Numbered from the stretch's first letter, positions 50,845-61,024 are shown. The stretch: DNA of 64,000 nt from Balneola sp. (GCA_002694685.1 NZMW01000001.1:744001-808000); one strand, 5' to 3'. A program made the numbers and translations. Notes: generated by a model from the letters alone, not told the origin.

Positions 50845-52752
50845 ATGATATTTATGCACTTAAAGAAATTTTTGTATCCCAACCTTGTAATATTTCTGAT
50901 TCTAGCTACTCTCAGATTCACTGGTGTAGACCCTGTATTTCAGTCAAATAACGATGACACCAAAAATTTGACTAAATATCATCAGGCGCAAAGAAGCATC
51001 ATTGCTAATTACTTTCAAGATCCTGATCTGAATAAGATGTACCGGGCCAGTATCAAAAGAATGGTGGAGTCTATTGAAGATTCAACTCTTCAAATCGATG
51101 GGACTCCAATTGATACTACCTTTCAGGGAGTAAATATTAGAAGCATTCGCGATTCTTTCACCAATTTTGAGAAAGCTTACCTCTACGTTTCAAACAACAG
51201 CCCTGATGAAAACATGGTTAAGCTGACTGAGTCAGCCATCAGAGGCATGTTTTCAACTTTAGATCCCCATTCAATCTATATTGAACCTGAGGATAATGAG
51301 CAGATTCAGGCCGAATTCGCAGGTAAATTTCAAGGTATTGGTGTCCAGTTTCAGGTAATAAAAGATACTATTACAGTTGTAACTGCAATATCGGGTGGTC
51401 CCAGTGACCAGCTTGGAATCCGTTCCGGAGATCGCATAATTAAAATAGAAGATTCTACAGCTATAGGTTTTACCAACGAGATGGTTGTTAACAGGCTGCG
51501 TGGTGAGAAAGGATCAAAAGTTAAGGTCACAGTAAAACGACCCAATGTCAGACAGCCAATCAACTTTGTTATTACCCGTGACGATATTCCACTTTATACC
51601 ATTGATACTTCTTATATGCTGGATGAACAAACCGGCTATATCAAAATAAATCGTTTTGCCGCTACTACGCATGATGAATTTATGCAGGCAGTACTCGACC
51701 TTGAAGATAAAGGCCTGGAGCGTCTGGTTCTTGATTTAAGAGGAAATCCGGGTGGATATCTGAGTCAGGCCATTGCCATCGCTGAAGAGTTTTTCCCGCA
51801 GGGAACTGAACTGGTTTCAACCAAAAGTAAGAACAGCCGTTTTAACGGGGAATATTTCTCTCGTAAAGATGGTGAACTCAAAGACCAGCCGGTCATCATT
51901 CTTGTTGATGAAGGTGCCGCTTCAGCAAGTGAAATTGTTAGCGGAGCTGTTCAGGATCATGATCGTGGCTTAATTGTCGGTAAACGAACTTTTGGAAAAG
52001 GCTTGGTCCAACAACAATATGAACTGGTTGACAAAAGCAGTGTACGGGTAACCATATCTCGCTACTACACTCCTTCCGGACGTTTAATCCAGAAACCATT
52101 TGTAGAAGGTGGCGAAGAGTACGCTTATGAAATTTTTCGACGTGATCAAGCAATGGATGACGCTTCTGAATTTATAAATCATATACCTGACTCATTGAAA
52201 TATACCACAGATGCCGGACGTACTGTTTACGGCGGTGGTGGAATTGTACCCGATTATATCGTCCCTAACGACACGACCACATCTGCGTATGTATTCAATT
52301 TCTCAATTCGAGAAAGAGTCGCTTTTGATTATGTCAGAAACTATCTAGATGAACAAGGCGATGATTTCAGAGCAAGTTGGGGTGATGATTTCCAGAACTT
52401 CAGAGAAAATTTCACCTGGGATCAAGAGCATATAGACGGTGCTAAAAATCTGCTCGTTGAAAGAGGGATGATTGTAACTGACACCGCTTCTTCCCCAAGC
52501 TTTAGAAATGATTCTCTGTTTGTACCTGAAGGACATTTCGAAGATGTCGCATTCCTCATTGAAGGTAGAATGAAGGCCGAAGTTGCCCGACAAGTTTGGG
52601 GGATGCAGTACTTCTATCCTATCGTTAACGATGTATTCGATAACACTCTAAAAGAAGCCATGACGCTGTGGGATGCTGTAGCTAAACTTGAAGCTCTGGC
52701 TAGTGGGAAAGCTGATGCGAGTTCAATTGGAAATCTGAACGACCAGAACTAA
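50845..52752 (+). CDS. S41 family C-terminal processing peptidase
   Basis: A periplasmic tail-specific protease (CtpA/Prc type) of 635 residues. An N-terminal hydrophobic segment (about residues 8-25) serves as signal or anchor. A PDZ domain spans about 165-235 (FQGIGVQFQVIKDTITVV, GIRSGDRIIKIEDS), and the peptidase core follows with LVLDLRGNPGGYLSQAI. Ser360 in EGAASASEIVSG and Lys385 in GKRTFGKGLVQQ, 25 residues apart, are the catalytic dyad. A C-terminal domain of about 170 residues is of unknown role. The ATG at 50854 is an equally possible start. Confidence 0.9.
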   Translation: MIFMHLKKFLYPNLVIFLILATLRFTGVDPVFQSNNDDTKNLTKYHQAQRSIIANYFQDPDLNKMYRASIKRMVESIEDSTLQIDGTPIDTTFQGVNIRSIRDSFTNFEKAYLYVSNNSPDENMVKLTESAIRGMFSTLDPHSIYIEPEDNEQIQAEFAGKFQGIGVQFQVIKDTITVVTAISGGPSDQLGIRSGDRIIKIEDSTAIGFTNEMVVNRLRGEKGSKVKVTVKRPNVRQPINFVITRDDIPLYTIDTSYMLDEQTGYIKINRFAATTHDEFMQAVLDLEDKGLERLVLDLRGNPGGYLSQAIAIAEEFFPQGTELVSTKSKNSRFNGEYFSRKDGELKDQPVIILVDEGAASASEIVSGAVQDHDRGLIVGKRTFGKGLVQQQYELVDKSSVRVTISRYYTPSGRLIQKPFVEGGEEYAYEIFRRDQAMDDASEFINHIPDSLKYTTDAGRTVYGGGGIVPDYIVPNDTTTSAYVFNFSIRERVAFDYVRNYLDEQGDDFRASWGDDFQNFRENFTWDQEHIDGAKNLLVERGMIVTDTASSPSFRNDSLFVPEGHFEDVAFLIEGRMKAEVARQVWGMQYFYPIVNDVFDNTLKEAMTLWDAVAKLEALASGKADASSIGNLNDQN

Positions 52753-52775
52753 CCAGCGATTTTATCTTTTTAAAT

Positions 52776-52809
52776 AAAAACAGGCTTCTTTTTGGAGGCC
52801 TGTTTTAGT
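52776..52809 (+). terminator. Rho-independent terminator after the S41 protease
   Basis: AAAAACAGGC and GCCTGTTTT pair around a TTCTTTTTGGAG loop, followed by T-rich bases. It lies 24 bases after the stop. Confidence 0.8.
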
Positions 52810-53148
52810 TTAAACGAGCGTTCAATTTAAAAAAACAATTGCTGAAACCAATCAGCCTACAAATGGCACATCTGTATGTATAGCTTTTTAGGTTATCCTA
52901 AGGCAGATATGGCTGGAAGAGCTAACAGGTTGCCATGCTTAACCATGTGCTGAACGTAGATGTAGATTCAATATTGATTCAGCACCTGAAAAGGACGAGG
53001 TTTTAGCGAACAAACTTCCCAGTATCGGAAAGTCACTCTTCTCAGACCCTGAATCAAGTTCAGGGTGACAACTTACTTACCGATACACAAAGTAGAGGAT
53101 ATCCGAACTCAGGTTTTAAGCATATGCCAATTTTAACGAGATCGATAA
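52810..53148. other. Gene-free stretch of about 340 bases with a small palindrome
   Basis: No gene supported. At 53046-53066, ACCCTGAA-TCAAG-TTCAGGGT is a perfect 8-bp-arm palindrome of the 'CCCTGAA..TTCAGGGTGACA' kind that is often dispersed in intergenic regions of Bacteroidota-like genomes. A 10-base palindrome, TCAATATTGA, lies near 52968. The region ends at the 3' end of the minus-strand acyl-CoA synthetase gene. Confidence 0.5.
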
Positions 53149-55032
53149 TTAATCGTTATCGTCTCTGAATATGTCTTCAATCAAGTGACCGTATTTATCA
53201 GAAATCACTCTTCTTTTCACTTTAAGAGTCGGTGTTATTTCTCCGGTGTCAACGGTAAATTCATTAGCTACCAACCTGAAGTCTCTAATTTTCTCGTGAG
53301 AAGCTAGTTCTTTAGAGAAGGACCGAAGCTCTTTCTTGTAGATATTCTTCACTTCATCAAGCTCAATAAGATCTTCGTTTCCATTAAACTTCAAGCCTTC
53401 TTGTTTGGCGAACTTTTCAACAGCCTCAAAATCCGGCACTATTATAGCGGCCATATAATTTTGAGCTTCTCCAACTACAACAATTTGATCAATCCATTTA
53501 CTGGTTTTGAATAAATCTTCGATTGGTCCCGGGTAAATGTTTTTACCGCCGGCATTCACAATCATATGTTTAATACGATCGGTGATTTTCAGGAATCCTT
53601 CATCAAACTTCCCAACGTCTCCAGTGTGGAGCCACCCATCTTCATCAATCATCTCTTTAGTGGCATCCTCATTGTTCCAGTAACCCTTCATTACATTTGG
53701 GCCTTTACAAAGGATCTCTCCTGCTTCGGAGCTTTTATTAGTTGGGTAATCTTCTCCGCTTATCTGCTCTATAATTTTTCCATTCTCAAGTCCTTGTATG
53801 GCTACTGTGACGCCGGGAATGATTGTCCCTACTGCACCAACCTTTTCCTGTCCGGGCTTGTTAGCGGCCATTACAGGAGAAGTTTCGGTAAGTCCATACC
53901 CCTGAAGGATGCTCATTCCGGCACATTGGAAGAACGTATCAATTTCAGGAGGAAGTGCAGCGCCACCGGATACAAAAAGCCGAACATGTCCACCGGTACG
54001 TTCCTTTAGCTTATCAAAGACTAGTTTATCGGCGATCTTCTTTTGGAGCGTTACAAACCCTCTTTTGCCTTCAGAATACTTACGACCGGTTTCAACCGCC
54101 CAATTGAAAATCTTCTTCTTGGTGTCACTTCCTTCTTCTACACTTTTCACAATTAGGTTATACATTTTCTCAAAAAGGCGAGGTACACTAATCATGATGG
54201 TAGGTTTGGCTTCCGGCATATTTTTAGAAACCGTATCTACACTTTCGGCATAATACACTTCAACACCCGAAGAAATCATAGCATAATAGCCTGCTGTGCG
54301 CTCAAATGAGTGGCAAAGCGGCAGAAATGAAAGCAAGCGATCCTTGTCGTCCCAATAAATATGCTGGGTTGCTGCTTTTACGTTGCTTACAATATTTCGG
54401 TGAGTAAGCATCGCACCTTTAGGCTTACCTGTAGTTCCGGATGTATAAATTAAAGTGGCCACATCTTCCGACTCAATCTTCATTGTACGCTTCTTAATGC
54501 TCTCCTTATGCTCTTCAAGATGCTTCCCTCCCTCCAGCAGCATATCGTCGAACATCTTCACATAATTCTCATCCATTAAATGCTCAAGCTTAGGAACATC
54601 AAAAGCGATTACTTCTTTCAGATCTTTACAATTATCAAAAACTTCGACGGCTTTTTTGAGCTGAAGGCCGGTGGATACAAAGAAAATTTTAGCGCCGGAA
54701 TCTTGCAAAATATATTCACACTGACCGGAAGGAAGTGTGGTATAAAGGGAGACATTCACCCCTCCAACAAGCTGAATAGCCAGATCAACAGCGGCCCACT
54801 CATATCTGTTTTCACTTAAAATCCCTACACGGTCACCACGCTCAACCCCTTTCTCAACTAAATAAGCCGCAATAGAATACACATCGTCAGTAACCTGATC
54901 CCAGTATATGGGCTGATAAGCTTCGTCTGGCTTAGGTTTATAATAAAATTGAGCTTTACCTGCTCCTTTATATTTCTGCGAAAGGTTTAGAAACAACTCT
55001 GTGAGTGTTTCAAAAGGGACTATAGTAGGCAT
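53149..55032 (-). CDS. Long-chain acyl-CoA synthetase (AMP-forming)
   Basis: A 627-residue member of the adenylate-forming superfamily that activates fatty acids with ATP and CoA. ATLIYTSGTTGKPKGAMLTH (about residues 191-210) is the AMP-binding P-loop. Next come QGYGLTETSPVMA (A5 motif), WLHTGDVGKFDEGFLKITDR (A7-A8) and VNAGGKNIYPGPIED. Length and segments fit the FadD15-like long-chain group rather than acetyl-CoA synthetase. It is divergent from the Fur-family gene and transcribed alone. Confidence 0.9.
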   Translation of the reverse strand: MPTIVPFETLTELFLNLSQKYKGAGKAQFYYKPKPDEAYQPIYWDQVTDDVYSIAAYLVEKGVERGDRVGILSENRYEWAAVDLAIQLVGGVNVSLYTTLPSGQCEYILQDSGAKIFFVSTGLQLKKAVEVFDNCKDLKEVIAFDVPKLEHLMDENYVKMFDDMLLEGGKHLEEHKESIKKRTMKIESEDVATLIYTSGTTGKPKGAMLTHRNIVSNVKAATQHIYWDDKDRLLSFLPLCHSFERTAGYYAMISSGVEVYYAESVDTVSKNMPEAKPTIMISVPRLFEKMYNLIVKSVEEGSDTKKKIFNWAVETGRKYSEGKRGFVTLQKKIADKLVFDKLKERTGGHVRLFVSGGAALPPEIDTFFQCAGMSILQGYGLTETSPVMAANKPGQEKVGAVGTIIPGVTVAIQGLENGKIIEQISGEDYPTNKSSEAGEILCKGPNVMKGYWNNEDATKEMIDEDGWLHTGDVGKFDEGFLKITDRIKHMIVNAGGKNIYPGPIEDLFKTSKWIDQIVVVGEAQNYMAAIIVPDFEAVEKFAKQEGLKFNGNEDLIELDEVKNIYKKELRSFSKELASHEKIRDFRLVANEFTVDTGEITPTLKVKRRVISDKYGHLIEDIFRDDND

Positions 55033-55151
55033 ATGATTTTATTTTATTCCTTGTGTAACTCCGCCTCAAATATAATACTCTTGAAATCAAATGCATGAGT
55101 TTCATAAGCAAGTTTACAAATCGTATATTTGGAGGGAATTTAATAGATACT

Positions 55152-55658
55152 ATGGCACACCCAGCACAAGAAGATACCGTACATTTAGTAAAGGAAATTT
55201 TTCGTTCTTATCTAAAAGAGCGAAACCAACGCCAGACACCGGAGCGTTTCATGGTTTTGGAAGAAATCTATACCGCCGATGGCCACTTTGATGCCGACGA
55301 TATTTTCTTCCGAATGAAAGAAGCTGGTACTCGAGTTTCTCGGGCAACGGTTTACAATACTCTGGATTTACTGGTTGAATGTGGCTTGGTTCAGCGCCAA
55401 CAGTTTGGGAAAAGTCAGTATTACTATGAGCGTGCATATGCTTATCAACAGCACGATCATATTATTTGCAGAGAGTGTGGGCATGTTCTTGAATTTTGTG
55501 ACCCAAGAGTTGGTGAAATTCAGCGCATGCTTTCAGAAATTCACGATATGGATATTGACGGGCATTCTCTCCATTTCTTCGGAACCTGCAGCAATAAAGA
55601 AGCTTGTGAAGAGCGCCAGAAAACAGATAAAAAGACTGCTGACCTCAAAGAATCCTGA
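55152..55658 (+). CDS. Fur/PerR-family transcriptional regulator
   Basis: From the ATG at 55152 there are 168 residues: a winged helix (RQTPERFMVLEEIYTADGHF, AGTRVSRATVYNTLDLLVE) and a metal-binding dimerisation domain with HDHIICRECGHVLEF (a CxxC pair and adjacent His) and a second Cys pair (GTCSNKEAC). Fur proteins repress iron or peroxide genes; Fur cannot be told from PerR or Zur by eye. An upstream in-frame ATG at 55095 adds 19 residues; GGAGGG at 55133-55138 favours the shorter form, although the 13-base spacing is long. Convergent with ftsX. Confidence 0.88.
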   Translation: MAHPAQEDTVHLVKEIFRSYLKERNQRQTPERFMVLEEIYTADGHFDADDIFFRMKEAGTRVSRATVYNTLDLLVECGLVQRQQFGKSQYYYERAYAYQQHDHIICRECGHVLEFCDPRVGEIQRMLSEIHDMDIDGHSLHFFGTCSNKEACEERQKTDKKTADLKES

Positions 55659-55673
55659 ATTCTTTCTAAGGTT

Positions 55674-56558
55674 CTATCCTGAGATATAGGTTTCCTGAAT
55701 AAATCTGCGTGCCGCCCAGCGGCTGCCCCACCATCCCATCAAAACTGAGAGCAGCAGCATTGCTCCTACCAAAAAATACCAGCGACCAAATGGCCAGCTT
55801 AGTGTTCCAAGATCTGCCAGGTAGAACGGGATCGCAAATTCAAAAATCACAAAAACGCTGAGTATTGCTAGTGAGCCCGCAATTAGTCCCTGTAATAATC
55901 CTTCGACTATAAAAGGACTTCGGATAAATTTGTTGGTAGCGCCAACCAGCTTCATAGCCCGGATCAAATCCCGCTTGGCATAAATGGTAAGTCGGATCGT
56001 GTTGTAAACAAGAACCAAAGCGGCTAAAAGTATCAGGATTCCAAGTCCGCCCCCAACCAGTGAAAATGTATTCAGGTTTGATTCCATCACCCTAAGTAAA
56101 GCGGCATTATATTCAATTTCATCAACGCCGCGGAGGTTTCTAAGTCTTGATACCAAGGTCTCAATTTTATCTGAGCCGGCATCAGTATCCACGCTGAGCC
56201 TGAATGATGCAGGCAAGAAGTTTAATTCAGCTAATTCCTCAACTCCTGTCCCAAATTCTTTACGCATTACCGCAGAGGCACTGTCTTTTGAAATGTAGGT
56301 TACTTCCTGAACCAGTTCCTCATCTTCTAAATCCTGGCGAATCTGATCGGTTGTTCGCTCATCCACATCAAACAAAAACACCTCTACTTCAATCAATTCT
56401 TTGATCGACATGGCCTGACTGTAGACATTGAACCCAATGCGGGTTAAAATTCCCAATAAAAGCACCGCTATAAACAAAGAGAATATTGAAGTAGTAGCCG
56501 CAAGTTTAGCTCGTCTAATCCCGGTAAATCCTTCTCGAACAATGTATTTTAAACTCAT
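55674..56558 (-). CDS. ftsX: Cell division protein FtsX
   Basis: FtsX is the permease half of the FtsEX complex, which controls peptidoglycan hydrolases at the septum. In 294 residues there is a first helix at about 22-45, a periplasmic loop (about 50-165) with EVEVFLFDVDERTTDQIRQD, and three further helices at about 172-192, 222-245 and 265-282. GLGILILLAALVLVYNTIRL and YAKRDLIRAMKLVGATNKFI match the family. The ATPase partner FtsE is not adjacent, as is common in this phylum. It follows the outer-membrane protein gene by one base and is the last gene of a three-gene run. Confidence 0.9.
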   Translation of the reverse strand: MSLKYIVREGFTGIRRAKLAATTSIFSLFIAVLLLGILTRIGFNVYSQAMSIKELIEVEVFLFDVDERTTDQIRQDLEDEELVQEVTYISKDSASAVMRKEFGTGVEELAELNFLPASFRLSVDTDAGSDKIETLVSRLRNLRGVDEIEYNAALLRVMESNLNTFSLVGGGLGILILLAALVLVYNTIRLTIYAKRDLIRAMKLVGATNKFIRSPFIVEGLLQGLIAGSLAILSVFVIFEFAIPFYLADLGTLSWPFGRWYFLVGAMLLLSVLMGWWGSRWAARRFIQETYISG

Positions 56559-56559
56559 A

Positions 56560-58533
56560 TCAATTTCTGAATTGTGCTCTTATTCCTACAATTAAACGTC
56601 TTGGCGGCATTGGAAATCCGGCCGACTCAAAGTACCCTGCCTGACCTAATCCGTCAAGGGCATTTTCCCATCTCAGTACAACCATTATTCCCCGAACACG
56701 GGCGGAAAGTTCCCCGTCTAATCTAAAGAACGAAGGAAGCTCTTGGTAGGTACTATTTCCCTGCCAGTAGCCTAACTCGGTATTGAATGTTCGTGCCGAA
56801 TAATACAATGGGGATAATAAGGTTTTTACTCCGATTTTCAGATAGGCAGCACGATCAAAAACATACCCTTTCACAAATGCTGAGTTTCGTAACCAAACAA
56901 TTTGATCCTGCTGGTTAAGCACTGCAGATGGAGCATCTTGATCATCATAATTAAATTGCTGAAGCGTGCCTGAACTTTCTATTTCAAAAAGATGATTTTC
57001 AAACCTACCATATACCGTTCCGGCAAGGTGGTCAATTTTTCCACTGTTTATAAACGAACTATCCTGTGATAGAAACGTGGAGTTATCTGAGATTTTATAT
57101 CTCCCGGAAGCTCCAAAGGTGATAGTCGGAGTCAGCTTAAAATCGATTTTCCCGGCTGCAGAAATACCTGTCTCATTCTCCAAATCGGGATTTCCTGTAT
57201 AATTCTTAGACTCCCAATACATAGCCTGCATGGTTGGAATACGGCTAAAACTTGATGCACTTACCCCCGCTGTAAATCTTTCAAAAAGCTCTCCTTTTAA
57301 GCCTCCGGTTACATCATAACCGAATGATCCATCATTTCTGTTATCCATGTTAGCTATTCCATAAATGCGGCTGCTTCTGAATAAATTATAGGAAGCAGAA
57401 AGTTCTCCATTCAATTCTGACCAGGAACTTTCACTTAGCGTGGAAGCACCTTCTAATGAATGGTTTTGTGCTCCTACTTCTGCTCTAAGTAAAATTCCAC
57501 CCAGATTAAAACTCTTGAATACATCGGCATTGAGAGTTCGCAGATCCCATCCCAAGGTATCCCCCGAGAAGCGCAGGTTCTTCATATTTTTTGAAATAGA
57601 TAGCTCTAGTCCGGCATCTTCAACCGATGACGAATCTTTTCTATGATAAATTCCACCAATTAAATCCCATCGGGTGAGCTTAGAATTACCGTTCGAACTT
57701 TGAGGAGCAGATCCAAATTCACTGAACGGGAAAGTGACCGGATCACCAACCACATAACCAAAAGGTTCATCATTGGTAAACTGGTTTCTCATATACATTC
57801 CCCGAATCAGAAACTGTTCATTCAAATGATGATACACTTTCCCAAAAACCTGACTTCCGTTTATACTGCTGTTTGGATAATAGCCCCCTCCTCTTCGATC
57901 CCAATAGGAAAGTTCGAGGTTTGTCCGCTCGGTAAAATTTTGCGATACCAAAAATTCCAGGTTTCGATACGCTCCTCCGGCTTCATCATAATTCAAATAA
58001 CTGATGGGTTTTACGATATAATAATCTCTCAACTTGATATCTGAATAGTAGTTACCGCCATAGCTCTCTGTGGCCAATCCAATTTTACGGTGGGGAACGA
58101 GGTTAAAGTTGGCCAAGCCGGTAATCGGATTATTGAGCGAGATTCCTTCCATCTCAAATTCCTGCTCAAGCGGTTCGTACCCATTTATATGATAGGCATC
58201 TACCCGACCATTGGTACCTTGCCGAAATGAAATCACATCGTTGCGGTAAGCCTGAAAATCGCCCCAGTTTGGCCAAATCTGCCAACGCATTAAACTATCG
58301 TTGGTAATTACATGAGAACCCACGGGATTGGATTCCCTCCAAGGTGAAACGTCTTCAGGTTTCGGTTTTTCTTTTTTCTTTTGAGCTAATGAATCATTGG
58401 GTTTTGTTTGAAGGGAATCGGGTGAAGTCGTTTCAACGTTGACAGAATCAACAGCCGTAGAGTCAGAAACCTGTGCAAAAAGTGAAGCTGACATCAGCAA
58501 AAAACCGATATGGAGTGCAACGAATTTTTTCAA
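56560..58533 (-). CDS. Outer-membrane beta-barrel protein, TonB-receptor-like
   Basis: A 657-residue protein with a signal peptide (to about residue 21, LFAQ), a Pro/Lys/Ser linker (EKPKPEDVSPW), and a plug-like segment (GRVDAYHINGYEPLEQEFEM, LNNPITGLANFNLVPHRKIG). A long barrel of alternating aromatic strands ends in VGIRAQFRN, a C-terminal barrel strand. It resembles the 'putative porin'/TonB-dependent receptor group of Bacteroidota but lacks an obvious TonB box or carboxypeptidase-like N-domain. Substrate unknown. It overlaps cinA by 4 bases and precedes ftsX by one base. Confidence 0.75.
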   Translation of the reverse strand: MKKFVALHIGFLLMSASLFAQVSDSTAVDSVNVETTSPDSLQTKPNDSLAQKKKEKPKPEDVSPWRESNPVGSHVITNDSLMRWQIWPNWGDFQAYRNDVISFRQGTNGRVDAYHINGYEPLEQEFEMEGISLNNPITGLANFNLVPHRKIGLATESYGGNYYSDIKLRDYYIVKPISYLNYDEAGGAYRNLEFLVSQNFTERTNLELSYWDRRGGGYYPNSSINGSQVFGKVYHHLNEQFLIRGMYMRNQFTNDEPFGYVVGDPVTFPFSEFGSAPQSSNGNSKLTRWDLIGGIYHRKDSSSVEDAGLELSISKNMKNLRFSGDTLGWDLRTLNADVFKSFNLGGILLRAEVGAQNHSLEGASTLSESSWSELNGELSASYNLFRSSRIYGIANMDNRNDGSFGYDVTGGLKGELFERFTAGVSASSFSRIPTMQAMYWESKNYTGNPDLENETGISAAGKIDFKLTPTITFGASGRYKISDNSTFLSQDSSFINSGKIDHLAGTVYGRFENHLFEIESSGTLQQFNYDDQDAPSAVLNQQDQIVWLRNSAFVKGYVFDRAAYLKIGVKTLLSPLYYSARTFNTELGYWQGNSTYQELPSFFRLDGELSARVRGIMVVLRWENALDGLGQAGYFESAGFPMPPRRLIVGIRAQFRN

Positions 58534-59816
58534 GGAAGCTGCTTTTTGAGATCATAAGGCATGGGTTCAATGCCCTTCAGAATCCGCCTTGTAACTTCCA
58601 GAAGCACCATCTTGGTTCTTTCTTTATTGATGAGGCGATCTTTGGTAAACATCGCTTTTATGGCAAAATGCTCTCCGCCTTTTTGGTAGAAACCCATCCA
58701 AACTGTGCCTACCGGTTTTTCTTCAGTTCCTCCTCCCGGACCAGCAATTCCGGTGGTTGAAATCCCAATTTCAGTATTCAATTTCTCAGCTACACCTTTA
58801 GCCATTTGTAGCGCAACCTCTTTGCTAACGGCCCCAACGGTATCCAAGTGCTTTTGTAAAACTCCCAGCTGATTTACCTTCACATGATCGGCATAAGAAA
58901 CAATTCCCCCGTCAAAATAATCACTGCTGCCAGCTACATCGGTGAAGGTGTTTGCGATTAATCCTCCTGTGCAGCTTTCAGCAACCGATATCCTCAAACT
59001 CTTCTCCTTCAACAGTTCTCCTACAGCCTCGCTGATACTAAACTCTTTACCCTCTCCATAAATGTATTTTCCGGCTTTTTGGTGAATGATATTTGATAGA
59101 TTCCGGAGATTTTCTTTGGCTTCCTCTTTCGTTGCACCACTTCCATTCAGGCGAAAAGTAACACCTCCAGGCGATGGCAGATAAGCCATGCTTACTCCAT
59201 TTTCGAAATACCCGGAAAGATCTCCAAGGATCTGATCGCTAAGCGTGCTTTCTCCAATCCCTGCAGTTTTGATGTAATGTGAATACAGATATCCAATATC
59301 GCCGAACGCATCCCGCAGTTTAGGAGCTACCCTCTTCTTCATTAAATACTTCATCTCGTATGGCACGCCGGGCAGAACCGCGAGATAGCTTCCAACATCA
59401 AACCACATCCCGGGGGCGGTTCCCGTTTTATTAAACAATACTTCCGAATTCTCAGGCACTTCCGCCTGACTATGATTCGATTTCGAAAAAGGAATATTCC
59501 GCTTCTCAAAAATAGACTTAATATAATCCAGAGTTTCCTGATCAAGTTTGTAGCCGACATCAAAGAGCTCAACCATAGCTTTCTTGGTCATGTCGTCGTG
59601 AGTGGGGCCCAGACCACCGGTACATATAACGACATCAGATTCCTCAAGAGAATTTTTCACCGTTTTTTTAATTAGCTCAAGTTCATCAGAAATGGTGTGA
59701 ACTTGGGTGACTGTAAAACCCAATCCTGTTAAAAATTCCCCCAACCAAGAGGCATTGGTATTAATGGTATCGCCAATAAGAAGTTCGTTGCCAATAGAGA
59801 TGATCTGTGCTTTCAT
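58530..59816 (-). CDS. cinA: CinA: nicotinamide-nucleotide amidohydrolase family protein
   Basis: CinA deamidates nicotinamide mononucleotide and has an N-terminal MoCF-like ADP-ribose pyrophosphatase domain. From the ATG at 59816 there are 428 residues, starting MKAQIISIGNELLIGDTINT; a longer frame adds 13 unneeded residues. The N-domain has CTGGLGPTHDDMTKKA and LPGVPYEMKYLM, and the C-domain VAESCTGGLIANTF and GIAGPGGGTEEKPVGTVWMG. It is the first gene of the cinA-porin-ftsX run on the minus strand and divergent from pgsA. Confidence 0.92.
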   Translation of the reverse strand: MKAQIISIGNELLIGDTINTNASWLGEFLTGLGFTVTQVHTISDELELIKKTVKNSLEESDVVICTGGLGPTHDDMTKKAMVELFDVGYKLDQETLDYIKSIFEKRNIPFSKSNHSQAEVPENSEVLFNKTGTAPGMWFDVGSYLAVLPGVPYEMKYLMKKRVAPKLRDAFGDIGYLYSHYIKTAGIGESTLSDQILGDLSGYFENGVSMAYLPSPGGVTFRLNGSGATKEEAKENLRNLSNIIHQKAGKYIYGEGKEFSISEAVGELLKEKSLRISVAESCTGGLIANTFTDVAGSSDYFDGGIVSYADHVKVNQLGVLQKHLDTVGAVSKEVALQMAKGVAEKLNTEIGISTTGIAGPGGGTEEKPVGTVWMGFYQKGGEHFAIKAMFTKDRLINKERTKMVLLEVTRRILKGIEPMPYDLKKQLP

Positions 59817-59948
59817 GGGGCGTAAATTCCGTATTAGCCTGTCCAATTTCCACAACTGTTTTGTGGTATTATAGCTAAGATAAATTCAATCATGTTATGG
59901 AATAAATTAGTTAGTAAGTTTGGCTGACAAAAGAAGTTTTAAAACCGC

Positions 59949-60542
59949 ATGAAAAACCTACCCAACATACTGAGCAGCATACGCATGGTGCTGGCTCCCA
60001 TTTTCCTGTTTATGTATGTTCAGGACGAACTTATCTGGCGTTCGCTTAGTATCGCAGTCTTCGCTACTGCCGCCGTTACTGATTACTTTGATGGCAAAAT
60101 TGCCCGCTACTATCAACTGGAAAGTGATTTTGGGGTATTCATCGATCCGCTTGCCGATAAATTTCTCACTTTTGCTGGTTTTCTTTGCCTTCCTTTTTTA
60201 GATGCTTCTCAGTTTCCATGGTGGGCCGTTGCTGCAATCGTCATAAGAGATGTGCTTATTACTGCTTTGCGATTGTATGCCGGGCGAAAAAAGATCCCCC
60301 TGAAAACCCGGTTTACAGCTAAATTTAAAACGATGGTACAGATGATCTTTTTGTATGCCGTCATCCTGCTTGGGGTATTTAAACAGGCTGATATAGAATT
60401 CGCAGACCAAGCCGCCCTATTCTTTAACTCGGGTATTTTGTTCTATGTTATGATGTTCGTAACTGCTCTTACAGTTTACTCCGGCATTGAATACATCTGG
60501 GTGAATAGCGAACTCTTCAAAAAAGAGCAGCAACCATCGTGA
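59949..60542 (+). CDS. pgsA: CDP-diacylglycerol-glycerol-3-phosphate 3-phosphatidyltransferase
   Basis: PgsA makes phosphatidylglycerophosphate in the inner membrane. The 197-residue protein has the CDP-alcohol phosphotransferase motif DYFDGKIARYYQLESDFG with GVFIDPLADKF (D-x2-D-G-x2-A-R-x8-G-x3-D-x3-D) at about residues 42-70, and five or so membrane helices. The N-terminus MKNLPNILSSIRMVLAPIFL is typical. It is followed by pgpA with a 4-base overlap, the next enzyme of the same pathway. Confidence 0.93.
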   Translation: MKNLPNILSSIRMVLAPIFLFMYVQDELIWRSLSIAVFATAAVTDYFDGKIARYYQLESDFGVFIDPLADKFLTFAGFLCLPFLDASQFPWWAVAAIVIRDVLITALRLYAGRKKIPLKTRFTAKFKTMVQMIFLYAVILLGVFKQADIEFADQAALFFNSGILFYVMMFVTALTVYSGIEYIWVNSELFKKEQQPS

Positions 60543-61024
60543 ATGCTTTAAAACGATTTTTAGGAACGGGATTCTATTCCGGACTCATTCCCAAGGCACC
60601 CGGAACTGCAGGCAGTTTTGTCGCTTTACTCATCATCTTTGCTATCATTCAAAGTCAGGTTTACGAACTGTTACTGGTTTTTGCAGTACTCTCATCTGCA
60701 ATTACACTATGGGTCGGCTCTTTTTTTGAAGAAAAATATGGAGAAGATCCCGGATGCCTGGTAAGCGATGAATGGGCAGGCCAAGCTCTAACCTTCTTTG
60801 CTATTTCTTTTACAGACATCATTATGACCAATATTTGGATTCTGGCAGCCGGATTTCTGCTCTTTCGGTTCTTTGATATTCTCAAGCCTTTAGGAATAAA
60901 ACGCCTCCAAAATTTAGAAGGGAGCTGGGGCATTTTAACCGATGATTTATTGGCAGGATTATATGCGCTTATATGCTTAAAAACCCTTATTTTTAGCTGG
61001 CCTAAAATATTAGGGATGGCCTGA
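60539..61024 (+). CDS. pgpA: Phosphatidylglycerophosphatase A
   Basis: PgpA dephosphorylates phosphatidylglycerophosphate to phosphatidylglycerol. The 161-residue membrane protein has the family N-terminus LGTGFYSGLIPKAPGTAGSF, then VSDEWAGQALTFFAIS with the conserved acidic residues, FRFFDILKPLGIKRLQ and GILTDDLLAGLYAL (DDxxAG). It starts with GTG, overlapping the pgsA stop by 4 bases, so the two lipid enzymes are translationally coupled. Confidence 0.92.
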   Translation: MNALKRFLGTGFYSGLIPKAPGTAGSFVALLIIFAIIQSQVYELLLVFAVLSSAITLWVGSFFEEKYGEDPGCLVSDEWAGQALTFFAISFTDIIMTNIWILAAGFLLFRFFDILKPLGIKRLQNLEGSWGILTDDLLAGLYALICLKTLIFSWPKILGMA